From: DATCYX01 sp963714425
GTDB lineage: Bacteria; Chloroflexota; Anaerolineae; Anaerolineales; UBA4823
Reading direction: 5' to 3'
Assembly: GCA_963714425.1 (NCBI GenBank)
Contig: CAVQOI010000015.1
Coordinates: 91,148 to 155,147 of the forward strand
Length of the DNA: 64,000 bases
Below, in pieces: positions 25,708 to 34,478 of this stretch; the first letter of the stretch is position 1; every line of letters begins with the position of its first letter. The notes under the pieces were generated by a model that did not search any database, was not told the DNA's origin, and saw nothing but the letters and a program-made list of their open reading frames with translations. Both the position numbers and the translations under genes were made by a program.

Positions 25708-27240
25708 TCAATATGCGCCCTTGCCCTTGATCACCGCCGGGATGGTCTGGAAGAGTAGCTGTAAATCCTCCCAGATGCTCCAATTACGGATGTAGTACAT
25801 ATCCAGGCGAACGCGTTCCTCGTAGGTAACGTCTGAGCGCCCGCTGACCTGCCATAAGCCCGTGATTCCAGGACGCACTGTGAGCAGATTCATATCCCAT
25901 TGATCGTACATCTCGATCTCCTCAGGGCTGATCATGCGCGGACCTACCAGCGACATCTCTGCGCGCAATACGTTGAAGATCTGAGGCAGTTCGTCCAGGC
26001 TGAATTTGCGCAGGAAGCCGCCGATGCGAGTGATGCGCGGATCGTGCTTGAGCTTGTGGTTTTTCGCAAGCTCATCTTGCAGGTCAGGGCGCGCTGCTAG
26101 GATTTCGTCTCCGTTGGCGAACATCGTGCGGAATTTGAAGGCATCAAACTGTTTGCCATTGATACCCATCACCCGTCGCCGGTGGATTAACGGGCCGGGC
26201 GAGTCCAGTTTGACGGCGATGGCGATGGCTAACAGCAAGGGTGAGCTGAGAATGATGCCCACCAGCGTCAAGCTGTAATCGAGGATGACTTTTAGTACAC
26301 TGTCAATACCGGTCAATCGCACCGGGTTCACACCCACCAGCGGCACGTAGGCAAAGTCTTTCACCGTCAGGCCGGTGGTAATGATCTCGTATAATCCGGA
26401 CGACATGCGCACGTTGACGCCGCTGGACACACCGTATTGCTTGAAGATCTCCAGCATTTTGTCACGCGAGGAGACGGCGCTGGAGGCCAGGATGATCTCT
26501 TCAACGTTATATTGCTTGACGAGATTATCCAGCTCTTCGGTTTTTCCGAGCACCTGAACATGCTTGATCACATTTTTCCCCACAGGGAATTTTTTATCGA
26601 CAAAGCCCAGGACGTGGATGCCAGAGGAGCGCCATTTTAAGAGCTGCTCGGCCAGCGAAATCCCTTCATCATTTGCGCCGACAATAATGGCAGGAGATAG
26701 GTAGTATCCGTGCTCACGCAAATAATAGATCACGCGTCTCAGCATAAATCGCCCAACGGCGGTGAACAGAAATGCGAGCAGCCATGCCAGGATTAACCAG
26801 CCTCTTGCAAAAATAAACTCGGGCAACAGGAAGCCTCCGGATATGACAGCGAACATTCCGATGGTAGTGGCATTGAACACCAAGGAGTATTCCTGCGGTC
26901 CTCCGAGCAGCTTCTGCCGGTTATATAATCCAGTGGCCCAAAAGATAATAATCCAGACTGGGATCAGGATGAGCACCAGGGACTGGTAGAAATCGAATAC
27001 AGGATATACGGTCGCGCGAAAAAGGGAGATATCCGCTTCGAAGCGAATGTAATATGCCACCCGGAAAGCGATGCCCACCATCACCAGGTCGTTGATCAGC
27101 AGGCTAAGGGTGAATAGGCGCCATTGCCAGGCGGGTGAGATCGTACGGGCGGCTTGGCGGATCTTTACGGTTAGTTGTGAATCCCAGGGAGTTTTAGTGC
27201 CTGGGGTTGTGGATTGCATACTGCTTTCCTCAAAGCTCAT
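25708..27240 (-). CDS. Polyprenyl-phosphate sugar phosphotransferase (WbaP/WcaJ type)
   Basis: A 510-residue membrane protein that starts a glycan chain by moving a sugar phosphate to undecaprenyl phosphate. It has four N-terminal helices (about 45-165) and a CoA-binding-like Rossmann region (about 180-280, IIVGANDEGISLAEQLL). A re-entrant helix is followed by the C-terminal transferase domain with KLDSPGPLIHRRRVMG, DAFKFRTM, KFSLDELPQIFNVL, MSLVGPR and PGITGLWQVSGRS. It lies near gmhA/gmhB and an O-antigen ligase, consistent with a surface polysaccharide locus. Confidence 0.9.
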   Translation of the reverse strand: MSFEESSMQSTTPGTKTPWDSQLTVKIRQAARTISPAWQWRLFTLSLLINDLVMVGIAFRVAYYIRFEADISLFRATVYPVFDFYQSLVLILIPVWIIIFWATGLYNRQKLLGGPQEYSLVFNATTIGMFAVISGGFLLPEFIFARGWLILAWLLAFLFTAVGRFMLRRVIYYLREHGYYLSPAIIVGANDEGISLAEQLLKWRSSGIHVLGFVDKKFPVGKNVIKHVQVLGKTEELDNLVKQYNVEEIILASSAVSSRDKMLEIFKQYGVSSGVNVRMSSGLYEIITTGLTVKDFAYVPLVGVNPVRLTGIDSVLKVILDYSLTLVGIILSSPLLLAIAIAVKLDSPGPLIHRRRVMGINGKQFDAFKFRTMFANGDEILAARPDLQDELAKNHKLKHDPRITRIGGFLRKFSLDELPQIFNVLRAEMSLVGPRMISPEEIEMYDQWDMNLLTVRPGITGLWQVSGRSDVTYEERVRLDMYYIRNWSIWEDLQLLFQTIPAVIKGKGAY

Positions 27241-27751
27241 AGGATGTTTTGTTGAAAAGTGGCAGGGATGCCAGCTTCACGGGTAGTATGCCGGCAGATA
27301 AATTGTCCCCTTTGTTTGGGTTTTCTGCTACTAGATATGAACGACCTGCGATGGTTCTTGTTACCCTCATTGGGCGAAAAGGTCGGCTGATAAACCAGCA
27401 ATATTGTTAATATTTGTATATTAAATAGTAATAAGTATATTAATAAAATACTATCACATCGCTCCGATTGGGGCAAGACACTTAAGTACTACTTAATCGG
27501 AGAAGATGGAATTGTTAAGGTCGCCCGGGTCAGAAGGGCGATTTCGCTTATCTGCTTCCTGTATAGCAGACACGAGATTAATCCCAGTAAGTATCAACCA
27601 GCGTGCGTTGTAATCGATGTAATTCCCTCTCCCCCGCTCGGGCAAAGGCCGGTATCCTGTCGTTGGCCGTGAAGCGGAACGTCGTTGGCAATCCGCTGGT
27701 GCCGGTCGGTTGGCGCTGATCGCAGTCGGTGTATACCAAGCCATCTGGCAT
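27241..27751. other. Gene-free region with an AT-rich patch
   Basis: About 510 bp between the sugar transferase start and the dnaK terminator. A strongly AT-rich patch at about 27400-27465 (TTAATATTTGTATATTAAAT and similar) contrasts with the GC-rich surroundings. It could hold the promoter and UP elements of the minus-strand sugar transferase. A 138-codon ORF on the minus strand (27493-27909) overlaps dnaK and shows no family signal; I do not call it. Confidence 0.4.
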
Positions 27752-27787
27752 AAAAAGATCTTCCAGCAGTTCAACTGCTGGAAGATC
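27752..27787 (-). terminator. Intrinsic terminator of dnaK
   Basis: A 14-bp inverted repeat (GATCTTCCAGCAGT pairing with ACTGCTGGAAGATC) followed on the minus strand by TTTTT, 37 bp after the dnaK stop codon. Confidence 0.85.
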
Positions 27788-27823
27788 GGGTTGCCTTTCT
27801 TAATTCGAAGACGCGATTGGGGA

Positions 27824-29719
27824 TTATGCCTCTCGGAACTCTCCCTCAACCACATCGCCTTCTTCTTCGGGCTTGCCGCCATGCCCATTGCTGCCCGGCT
27901 GAGTCTCACCTTGCGCCTGTTGGGCGTAGAGCTGCTGGCTCAATGCATGGAAGGCGTTTTGCAGCTCCTCGGTCAGGCGCTTGATGTGGGTGGTGTCGTC
28001 GCCCTGGATGGTTTCGCGCAAGGTCTTGATCTTGCCTTCGATGTTCTCGCGCTCGCCTGCGGGGACTTTGTCACCCAGATCGCGCAGCGTTTTCTCGGTC
28101 TGGTATGCCAGGCTGTCGCCCAGGTTGCGGGCTTCGACCAGCTCGCGCCGTTTGCGGTCGTCGGACTCGTGCTGGCGGGCTTCGCCCACCATGCGCTCGA
28201 CCTCGTTCTTGCTCAGGTTGGTCGAGGCGGTGATGGTCACCTTCTGCTCCTTGCCGGTGGCTTTATCTCGGGCAGTCACGTTGATGATGCCGTTGGCATC
28301 GATGTCGAAGGTTACTTCCACCTGCGGAATGCCTCGCGACGCTGGGGGGATGCCTTCCAGGCGGAAGCGCCCCAGGCTCATGTTGTCGCCAGCCATGGGC
28401 CGCTCGCCTTGTAGCACGTGTACATCCACTGCTGTCTGGTTGTCATCTGCGGTAGAGAAAACTTCGCTCTTTTTCACCGGGATGGTCGTGTTGCGTTCGA
28501 TCAATGTGGTCATTACACTGCCCAGCGTCTCCACGCCCAGGGAGAGCGGGGTGACATCCAGCAAGAGCACATCCTTCACGTCGCCTGCCAGGACACCCGC
28601 CTGGATGGCAGCGCCAACCGCCACCACCTCGTCGGGGTTTACACCTTTGTGCGGCTCCTTCTTAGCCATCGAGCGTACCAATTCTTGTACCATGGGCATG
28701 CGCGTCGCGCCGCCCACCAGCACCACCTCGTCGATGTCGCTGGCGTTCAGGTTGGCGTCCTTCAAGGCTGCGTTGAACGGGCCGCGCAAGCGCGCCACAA
28801 GGTCCTCAGTCAGCTGCTCCAGTTTGGCTCGGCTCAGCTTCATCTGCAGATGCTTGGGACCAGATGCGTCGGCGGTAACGTAAGGCAAATTGATCTCGGT
28901 CTCTGCTACGCTGGAAAGCTCGATTTTAGCCTTCTCAGCAGCCTCGCGCAGACGCTGTAATGCCTGGCGGTCCTGGCGCAAGTCGATGCCCTGCTCTCTC
29001 TTGAACTCGTCAGCCAGCCAGCTGACGATGTGCTCGTCCCAGTCGTCGCCGCCCAGGTGTGTATCCCCATTAGTAGAGCGCACCTCGATGACACCCTCAC
29101 CGACATCCAGAATGCTCACATCAAACGTACCGCCTCCCAGGTCGAAAACCAGGATGGTCTCGTTTTCCTTTTTATCCAGGCCATACGCCAGGGCTGCTGC
29201 AGTCGGCTCGTTGATAATCCGCAGCACTTCCAGTCCGGCAATCCTGCCGGCGTCCTTGGTCGCTTGCCGCTGGCTATCGTTAAAATATGCCGGAACGGTG
29301 ATGACTGCTTTGGTGATAGACTCGCCCAAATAAGCCTCGGCGTCGGTTTTGAGTTTGCCAAGGATCATGGCCGAGATCTCTTGAGGGCTATACTCGCGGT
29401 CATTCACCGGGAGCTTGACGCGGGCATCCCCGGCGGGCCCTTGCATGACCTGGTAAGAGACCATGTTGCGTTCGGTCTCTACTTCGTCAAAATGCCGCCC
29501 CATAAATCGTTTGATCGAATAGATGGTATTCTCTGGGTTGACCACTGCCTGCCGCTTTGCAACCTGCCCTACCATGCGTTCACCATTCTTGTTGAACGCA
29601 ACCACGGAGGGAAGCAAGCGAGAGCCTTCAGCGGTGCTGATCACAGACGGCTCTCCACCTTCCATGACCGCCACCACACTATTGGTTGTTCCCAGGTCGA
29701 TACCAATAATTTTAGACAT
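27824..29719 (-). CDS. dnaK: Chaperone DnaK (Hsp70)
   Basis: A 631-residue Hsp70, the usual length for bacteria. The ATPase domain shows IIGIDLGTTNSVVAVMEGG at the start, TVPAYFNDSQRQATKDAGRI, VFDLGGGTFDVSIL near 190 and VLVGGATRMP near 340. The substrate domain contains LSLGVETLG and the lid helices end in a Gly/Gln-rich tail (QGETQPGSNGHGGKPEEE). No grpE or dnaJ is adjacent and I see no CIRCE inverted repeat upstream, so HrcA control is not supported. Direct repeats of CTGTAAG lie about 70-85 bp upstream of the start. It diverges from dnaA. Confidence 0.97.
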   Translation of the reverse strand: MSKIIGIDLGTTNSVVAVMEGGEPSVISTAEGSRLLPSVVAFNKNGERMVGQVAKRQAVVNPENTIYSIKRFMGRHFDEVETERNMVSYQVMQGPAGDARVKLPVNDREYSPQEISAMILGKLKTDAEAYLGESITKAVITVPAYFNDSQRQATKDAGRIAGLEVLRIINEPTAAALAYGLDKKENETILVFDLGGGTFDVSILDVGEGVIEVRSTNGDTHLGGDDWDEHIVSWLADEFKREQGIDLRQDRQALQRLREAAEKAKIELSSVAETEINLPYVTADASGPKHLQMKLSRAKLEQLTEDLVARLRGPFNAALKDANLNASDIDEVVLVGGATRMPMVQELVRSMAKKEPHKGVNPDEVVAVGAAIQAGVLAGDVKDVLLLDVTPLSLGVETLGSVMTTLIERNTTIPVKKSEVFSTADDNQTAVDVHVLQGERPMAGDNMSLGRFRLEGIPPASRGIPQVEVTFDIDANGIINVTARDKATGKEQKVTITASTNLSKNEVERMVGEARQHESDDRKRRELVEARNLGDSLAYQTEKTLRDLGDKVPAGERENIEGKIKTLRETIQGDDTTHIKRLTEELQNAFHALSQQLYAQQAQGETQPGSNGHGGKPEEEGDVVEGEFREA

Positions 29720-30347
29720 TGATTACTCTCCTTCCAAAACTTTTTTCCTCGCCATTAGAAGATGTTCCAATGGTCGTTTTGCTTACAGAATACTTACAGA
29801 GTTTCTCCTGTTCTTAAGGATACCGCCATAATGCAAGAATAACGTTAACGCTGTGTAGGAGGAGCATAAATGATGACCCGAGGTTTTTTTTGCGACTCGC
29901 GACAAATGGATAGAACTCCAGATACTTCGATGCAATTTCTATGCCCGAATTAATTTAAGGTTAAGGATGTACGACGCGCAATACCTCAATGGGAACACCT
30001 TAGTAGCGGTACATATGGGGGACAATCTGATTGCCTCCCCAATCTGTGGGTAGGCAATTAAGTTTGTGATTTTTTGGATTATTCACGAAAAACCCAGTAG
30101 TTTTTAAGGTTCGTGAACCTTAAAGATTTGTTTATTTTTAGGTTACCGTAGGGTTGGCGTATTGCAGCCTGGGGTTGTTATCTGATAGAATGTTAGATAC
30201 AAAACAATGTGTCAGGGGGTTGGTCGCCCATCTGCTTGAAACGCAGAGTGATAACAAAATTAAAATAAATCGCCGTTTTCCCCCTACTGGGCAGTGTGTA
30301 GGGGTTTAGTATTCTGTTGCAAAAATTTTCGTGAGGAGGAAGGCAAT
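29720..30347. other. dnaK-dnaA intergenic region, possible replication origin
   Basis: A ~630-bp non-coding region between divergent dnaK and dnaA. It contains a perfect 22-bp palindrome at 30103-30124 (TTTAAGGTTC-GT-GAACCTTAAA). An overlapping inverted pair, TTCACGAA at 30082-30089 and TTCGTGAA at 30110-30117, has a first arm extended as ATTATTCACG, one change from a DnaA box. A hairpin lies at 30018-30041 (GGGGGA/TCCCC), and AT-rich stretches at 30125-30140 and 30250-30275 could unwind. I could not find a cluster of consensus TTATCCACA boxes, so the origin call is weak; autoregulation of dnaA is the alternative. Confidence 0.3.
29870..29953 (+). CDS. Possible 27-residue leader ORF
   Basis: Tandem ATGs follow AGGAGGAGCATAA, a near-ideal ribosome-binding site, then 27 codons to TAA. 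It contains a run of T bases (GGTTTTTTTTGC). No family is recognised. It lies about 400 bp before dnaA on the same strand. It may be chance, but the Shine-Dalgarno match is better than that of most annotated genes here. Confidence 0.25.
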   Translation: MMTRGFFCDSRQMDRTPDTSMQFLCPN

Positions 30348-31712
30348 ATGAAACCAGACCAGGCCTGGCAAGCCACCGTGGGACAATTACAACTAGAAAT
30401 GCCGAAAGCTGCCTTCAACACCTGGGTCCGCGATGCGGAAATGATCTCGTATGAAGATGGGAGTTTTATTATCGGTGTTGCCAATGCCTATGCCCGGGAT
30501 TGGTTGGAGAGCCGCCTCTCCAGCACCGTCAAGCGTATGCTGACAGGGATGATGAACCGCAGCGTGGAGGTGCGGTTCGCCGTCTGGCAATCTGCCGAGG
30601 GGTACACTGATCATCACACCGAGGAGATTTCTTTTTCCGAAACCGAACCCCAGGTTGCCCAAAGTCCCTCCTCCAATGGACACCATTCAGTTTCTGATTT
30701 TGTTACCAGGTACTCATTTGAAAATTTTGTCGTTGGACAGGCCAACCGCCTGGCTCATGCCGCCTGTATGGCAGTTGCAGAGAACCCTGCGCGTGCCTAT
30801 AATCCTTTATTCCTTTATGGAGGCGTAGGTCTCGGGAAAACTCACCTGCTGCATGCCATCGGACGCATGTGCGCTCAGCGAGGCATGCATGTACTCTATG
30901 TCTCTTCTGAAGAATTCACCAACGATATGATCAACGCCATCCGCACGCATACAACACAGGCATTTCGCGAAAAATACCGGCGACCAGATGTACTGCTCAT
31001 TGATGATATCCAATTCATCGCTGGCAAGGAATCCACGCAGGAGGAATTTTTCCACACCTTCAATACCTTGCATGGTCAGGATAAACAGCTCGTGCTCACG
31101 TCCGACCGCACACCCAAAGCCATGGTCACACTGGAAGAGCGCTTGCGCTCGCGCTTTGAATGGGGTTTGATTGCCGATATTCAGCCCCCGGATTATGAGA
31201 CGCGACTGGCCATCCTTCGATCCAAAGCCGAACGGGCGGGTTATAAAATGCCAAGCGAACTCCTGGAGCTTATCGCCCGTCGGGTGCAATCCAATATCCG
31301 TGAGTTGGAGGGGGCGCTCACCCGCATCGCCGCGTTTGCTGACTTGAGCGGCTTGCCAATGACCACCCAGCTAGCGGAGACGGTCCTGACAGACCTGCTG
31401 CCAAGGCGGAGCGAGGTCCAGCCGGAGGAGGTGGTCCGCAAAGTAGCCGATGCCTTCGGCGTTGGTTTCGAGCGGATGCTCGGGCGCGACCGTTCGCGTG
31501 AGGTGGCTTTGCCTCGCCAGATCGCCATGTACCTGCTGCGCCAAGAAGCCAAATTCTCGTTACCGCAAATCGGTGACACCCTGGGTGGGCGCGACCACAC
31601 AACTGTGATGTATGGCTGCGAGAAGGTGGCAGACCTTCTTGAGCAGGACGACCGGTTGCGCAGGCGGGTGATCGAGATAAAAGAGCAGCTTTACGGGGCT
31701 TCCAGATTTTAA
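30348..31712 (+). CDS. dnaA: Chromosomal replication initiator DnaA
   Basis: 454 residues. Domain I (1-85) begins DQAWQATVGQLQLEMPKAAFNTWV. The AAA+ domain has Walker A GGVGLGKTHLL near 158-168, Walker B VLLIDDIQFIAGKEST near 222, sensor I VLTSDR and the arginine-finger region RLRSRFEWGL. Domain IV near 400-440 has the DnaA signature GGRDHTTVMYGCEKV for box recognition. The ATG at 30348 has AGGAGG eight bases upstream, better than the upstream in-frame start at 30294. dnaN does not follow; the next gene is convergent. Confidence 0.97.
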   Translation: MKPDQAWQATVGQLQLEMPKAAFNTWVRDAEMISYEDGSFIIGVANAYARDWLESRLSSTVKRMLTGMMNRSVEVRFAVWQSAEGYTDHHTEEISFSETEPQVAQSPSSNGHHSVSDFVTRYSFENFVVGQANRLAHAACMAVAENPARAYNPLFLYGGVGLGKTHLLHAIGRMCAQRGMHVLYVSSEEFTNDMINAIRTHTTQAFREKYRRPDVLLIDDIQFIAGKESTQEEFFHTFNTLHGQDKQLVLTSDRTPKAMVTLEERLRSRFEWGLIADIQPPDYETRLAILRSKAERAGYKMPSELLELIARRVQSNIRELEGALTRIAAFADLSGLPMTTQLAETVLTDLLPRRSEVQPEEVVRKVADAFGVGFERMLGRDRSREVALPRQIAMYLLRQEAKFSLPQIGDTLGGRDHTTVMYGCEKVADLLEQDDRLRRRVIEIKEQLYGASRF

Positions 31713-31724
31713 GGCATATTATAT

Positions 31725-31750
31725 AAAGGCGGGCGTTGCGCCCGCCTTTT
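31725..31750. terminator. Bidirectional terminator between dnaA and AI-2E permease
   Basis: AAAGGCGGGCG pairs with CGCCCGCCTTT around a 3-4 base loop, with A and T tracts on either side. It lies between two convergent genes and overlaps the stop of the minus-strand gene. Confidence 0.85.
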
Positions 31751-32960
31751 ATCTTTTAATGATCACTCGCGCCCAGGCGCGTAACCGCCGTATCCAGCGC
31801 AGGAGTGGCGCTTCGAGGCTGAGTGTTTCGAGTTGTGGAGGGGGTTCAGGCCACGGGTCCATATCGAACATTTTACGTGCCACGTATCGGGTCAATAACC
31901 TGAGTGTAGTTAACACAGGTGCAGCCAGCACCAGTCCGATGATTCCGATCAGGTTAGCAGCGATGACCGCAGCGATAAGCACTGCCGCCGGGTGAACTCC
32001 TAAAGCCTCACCAAGCATGCGCGGCGAGACCATATTATCGAAAATCTGATCCAGCACAAAAGCAGCCCCCACGACCAGGATAGCATATTGGTACGGTAGC
32101 AAGCCGAAATAGTTTTCCCCTTGGAAAAGCGCCACCAGGAATGTCACAACCGCCGTTGTCAATGGACCTACGTAAGGCACGAATCGTGATAAGCCGGAAA
32201 GAATGGCAATACCGATAGCGAAACGCACCCCCAGGATGACCATAAGGACTGTATAAGCGATGATGACCAGCAAAATGATTATGAGCTGGCCGCGCAAATA
32301 GGCATTCCAGATCTTGCGCAGCTCGCGGCCTAGGCGGCGGATGTCCTCTTCATAGCCAGGGATTTCGATATGCACCAGCTCGTCAGGGAAGCGACTGGCG
32401 TCTGCCAGCAGGAAGTAAGTAATCAGCAGTACAAAGAAGCCCCATCCCAGGGTGCTGGCAGCGCTGGCGGCAAAAGAGGAGAGCAGAGTGCCCAGGCGGC
32501 CTAAGAGCGGTTGGACGGCAGAGAGCACTTGCCGGCTGAGGTCCGCTAGGTCGAACTGTGCCAAACTCAGCTGAAATGGCCCAACCTGGTACACTTGGGT
32601 GGAGAGGCTTTCTGCCAGGGCGGGCAAGTCGGTCACTGCGCCGCGTACGAAGTTGATCAGGCTGGTGAGCTGCTGAACAACTGTTAATCCAGTGAGTGTG
32701 ATCAATCCTAGATAGAGTATGACAACGAGCAAAAAAATCAAGGTCACCGCTCCTCGCCAGGAGAGGTGACTGACACGACTGAGCAGTGCCGCTACCGGGT
32801 AAAGCAGGTAGGTGAGAATGAATGCTAACAAGAGTGGCCCGATGATCGAGCGAAATTGGATGATCAAAGCGGCGACAATAGCTATGAACGTCAGTCCCAC
32901 AACCATCTTGGTCATGGCACCCCATTTTGGGGAAGAGTCGTTTGTGGTCTGTTGGCTCAT
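31749..32960 (-). CDS. AI-2E family permease
   Basis: A 403-residue membrane protein of the AI-2E/PerM/YhhT family. It has the typical helix pattern, the amphipathic periplasmic segment (about 90-190), the cytoplasmic LGRELRKIWNAYLRGQL, and the conserved FVPYVGPLTTAVVTFLVAL and LGEALGVHPAAVLIAAVI. Members move small signals or ions; some are Na/H antiporters. The ATG at 32960 overlaps the upstream stop as ATGA, so I prefer it to the longer start at 33020. Confidence 0.85.
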   Translation of the reverse strand: MSQQTTNDSSPKWGAMTKMVVGLTFIAIVAALIIQFRSIIGPLLLAFILTYLLYPVAALLSRVSHLSWRGAVTLIFLLVVILYLGLITLTGLTVVQQLTSLINFVRGAVTDLPALAESLSTQVYQVGPFQLSLAQFDLADLSRQVLSAVQPLLGRLGTLLSSFAASAASTLGWGFFVLLITYFLLADASRFPDELVHIEIPGYEEDIRRLGRELRKIWNAYLRGQLIIILLVIIAYTVLMVILGVRFAIGIAILSGLSRFVPYVGPLTTAVVTFLVALFQGENYFGLLPYQYAILVVGAAFVLDQIFDNMVSPRMLGEALGVHPAAVLIAAVIAANLIGIIGLVLAAPVLTTLRLLTRYVARKMFDMDPWPEPPPQLETLSLEAPLLRWIRRLRAWARVIIKR

Positions 32961-34129
32961 ACGTCTTTGGCTTCCTGCTTGAGTTCCGTTTGAGGGGTCT
33001 TTGCCGGTTTTTGCCACCATCGAGGGTTGGGCGGTGGGAGCGGAGGGGCAGCGTGAACTATTACCGGGTCCAGGTCGAAGAGGTTAGCATAGATATATCG
33101 TCCGAGCACGCGCGCCGACGCAATGGTCGGTGCTGCCAGAAGGATTCCAAGCACGCCTGCCAGCACAGCACCAGCGACGATACCCAGGATGACCACCAGC
33201 GGCGGTAAATGAACCCTGCGCCCGATGATACGCGGGATCAGATAATTTAAGTCGAATTGCTGGTAACCCAGGTGTAGCCCGATCACAATGAGCATAAAGA
33301 CCCAGGGAGGCAGCGGCAGCCAGGTAGAGCCCCCGAATAATGCCAGCAGCGACGCGATAACCAACCAGATCCCATGACCGATGCTGGGCAGGAATTCCAG
33401 CAGCCCGGCAAACACCCCCATCGCTAAGGCAAAAGGCAATCCCAGGATAAAACCAGCAATCGTGAAAATCACAGAGACAACCAGTGCCAGCACCAGCTGG
33501 CCTCGGAAGAACGCTCCCCAGATATTGCTCACTTGATCTCGTAGAACGATGTAATCGTCCCGGTACGTGGGCGGTACCAGGGTTTCGAGCCAGTTGCGTA
33601 AAGCCGGACCATCTTTGATCAGATAAAATGAGACAACCAGGATAAAGATGAGCCATACTACAGACGAGATCACTTCGACCGCCAGGGTGAGCGTCTGGCC
33701 TACCACCGGCTCGACCAAGCCGCGAAGCGAGCCCACGACCTGCTGGATGAGCACGTCAATATTGATTACTTGACCGGCAAAGTAGATGTTGTGTCCTAGC
33801 AGATCCTCGAGCGTGCGCAGGAATCGTTGGATATCCAGGTTCAGCCCGGTAAACTGAGTTACTAGGGGAGGGAGCAGGATGGCGGGTAGCGTGACCAGTA
33901 CTGCCAGTAAAAGCACGTAGGTTACTAAAGTCGCCAGAGCTCGCCTAACCTTCAAGTGATTCTCAAGCCATGATACCAGGGGTGAGAGAACATAAGCCAG
34001 GATAATCGCCAGGATCATCGGTGCCAGAATTGCGCTAAACCGGGAGATGAGGTAGATGAATAGAGCGATGATCAGCAGGCTGATAGTGAGTTTAGCTTGT
34101 GAGGACCAGCTCGGTCGAGAATCTTGCAT
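32957..34129 (-). CDS. AI-2E family permease (paralogue)
   Basis: A 390-residue paralogue of the next gene. It has VSNIWGAFFRGQLVLALVV, LLEFLPSIGHGIWLVIASLLALF and RIIGRRVHLPPLVVILGIVAGAVL at the conserved positions. The C-terminus ends in a Pro- and Lys-rich cytoplasmic tail. The two genes overlap by 4 bp and probably form a two-protein unit; tandem AI-2E permeases are common in Chloroflexota relatives as far as I recall. Confidence 0.85.
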   Translation of the reverse strand: MQDSRPSWSSQAKLTISLLIIALFIYLISRFSAILAPMILAIILAYVLSPLVSWLENHLKVRRALATLVTYVLLLAVLVTLPAILLPPLVTQFTGLNLDIQRFLRTLEDLLGHNIYFAGQVINIDVLIQQVVGSLRGLVEPVVGQTLTLAVEVISSVVWLIFILVVSFYLIKDGPALRNWLETLVPPTYRDDYIVLRDQVSNIWGAFFRGQLVLALVVSVIFTIAGFILGLPFALAMGVFAGLLEFLPSIGHGIWLVIASLLALFGGSTWLPLPPWVFMLIVIGLHLGYQQFDLNYLIPRIIGRRVHLPPLVVILGIVAGAVLAGVLGILLAAPTIASARVLGRYIYANLFDLDPVIVHAAPPLPPPNPRWWQKPAKTPQTELKQEAKDV

Positions 34130-34154
34130 ACCCCCATTGTAAATTAATTAATGA

Positions 34155-34196
34155 AAATCGTGTTGTGCAGGCAAACTAGCCGTAACAACACGATTT
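34155..34196. terminator. Stem-loop terminator candidate
   Basis: AAATCGTGTTGT at 34155-34166 pairs perfectly with ACAACACGATTT at 34185-34196, with an 18-base loop and a T-run (GCTTTTTC) on the plus side. It separates the small membrane gene at 34224 from the permease pair. Confidence 0.6.
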
Positions 34197-34223
34197 GCTT
34201 TTTCTGAACAGGTATTGACTTTT

Positions 34224-34439
34224 TTACTTCAATATAAATGAGAGGGCAACCAGCACAATGAAGAACATGCCTGCCAGTGTCCCGATTCGCTTCAGGTCCT
34301 GGATTACCGGGGTGTAATCCGGGTTGAAATCGCGGTCAAGGGAGCGCGAGCTGCTGGCTGCGCTCACAGCGACTTGAGAGGATCGGGATGTAGTTGCCCG
34401 GGTTTGGCGTTTTGAAGTCGATCTGCTTTTTTTTGCCAT
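34224..34439 (-). CDS. Small tail-anchored membrane protein
   Basis: A 71-residue protein. The first 35 residues are Ser/Arg/Thr-rich and basic (KKSRSTSKRQTRATTSRSSQ). The last 20 are one hydrophobic helix (LAGMFFIVLVALSFIL), giving a cytoplasmic-in tail-anchored topology. Function unknown. It lies 40 bp downstream of the sortase gene on the same strand and could be co-transcribed with it. Confidence 0.55.
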   Translation of the reverse strand: MAKKSRSTSKRQTRATTSRSSQVAVSAASSSRSLDRDFNPDYTPVIQDLKRIGTLAGMFFIVLVALSFILK

Positions 34440-34478
34440 AATTACTCCTGAGGATCTACCCGATTACCGGGGGAATGA

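Noticed and set aside
27241..27400. Cyclic-di-GMP or similar riboswitch upstream of the sugar transferase
   Set aside because: I looked for conserved core words of known classes and found none.
27493..27909. 138-codon minus-strand ORF next to dnaK
   Set aside because: It overlaps the dnaK 3' end and its terminator, has odd composition and no recognisable domain.
29720..29860. CIRCE element controlling dnaK
   Set aside because: No TTAGCACTC-N9-GAGTGCTAA-like inverted repeat is present; only short CTGTAAG direct repeats.
29720..30347. Cluster of consensus DnaA boxes that would prove an origin
   Set aside because: I found only one near-match (TTATTCACG) and loose variants; the origin call is kept at low confidence.
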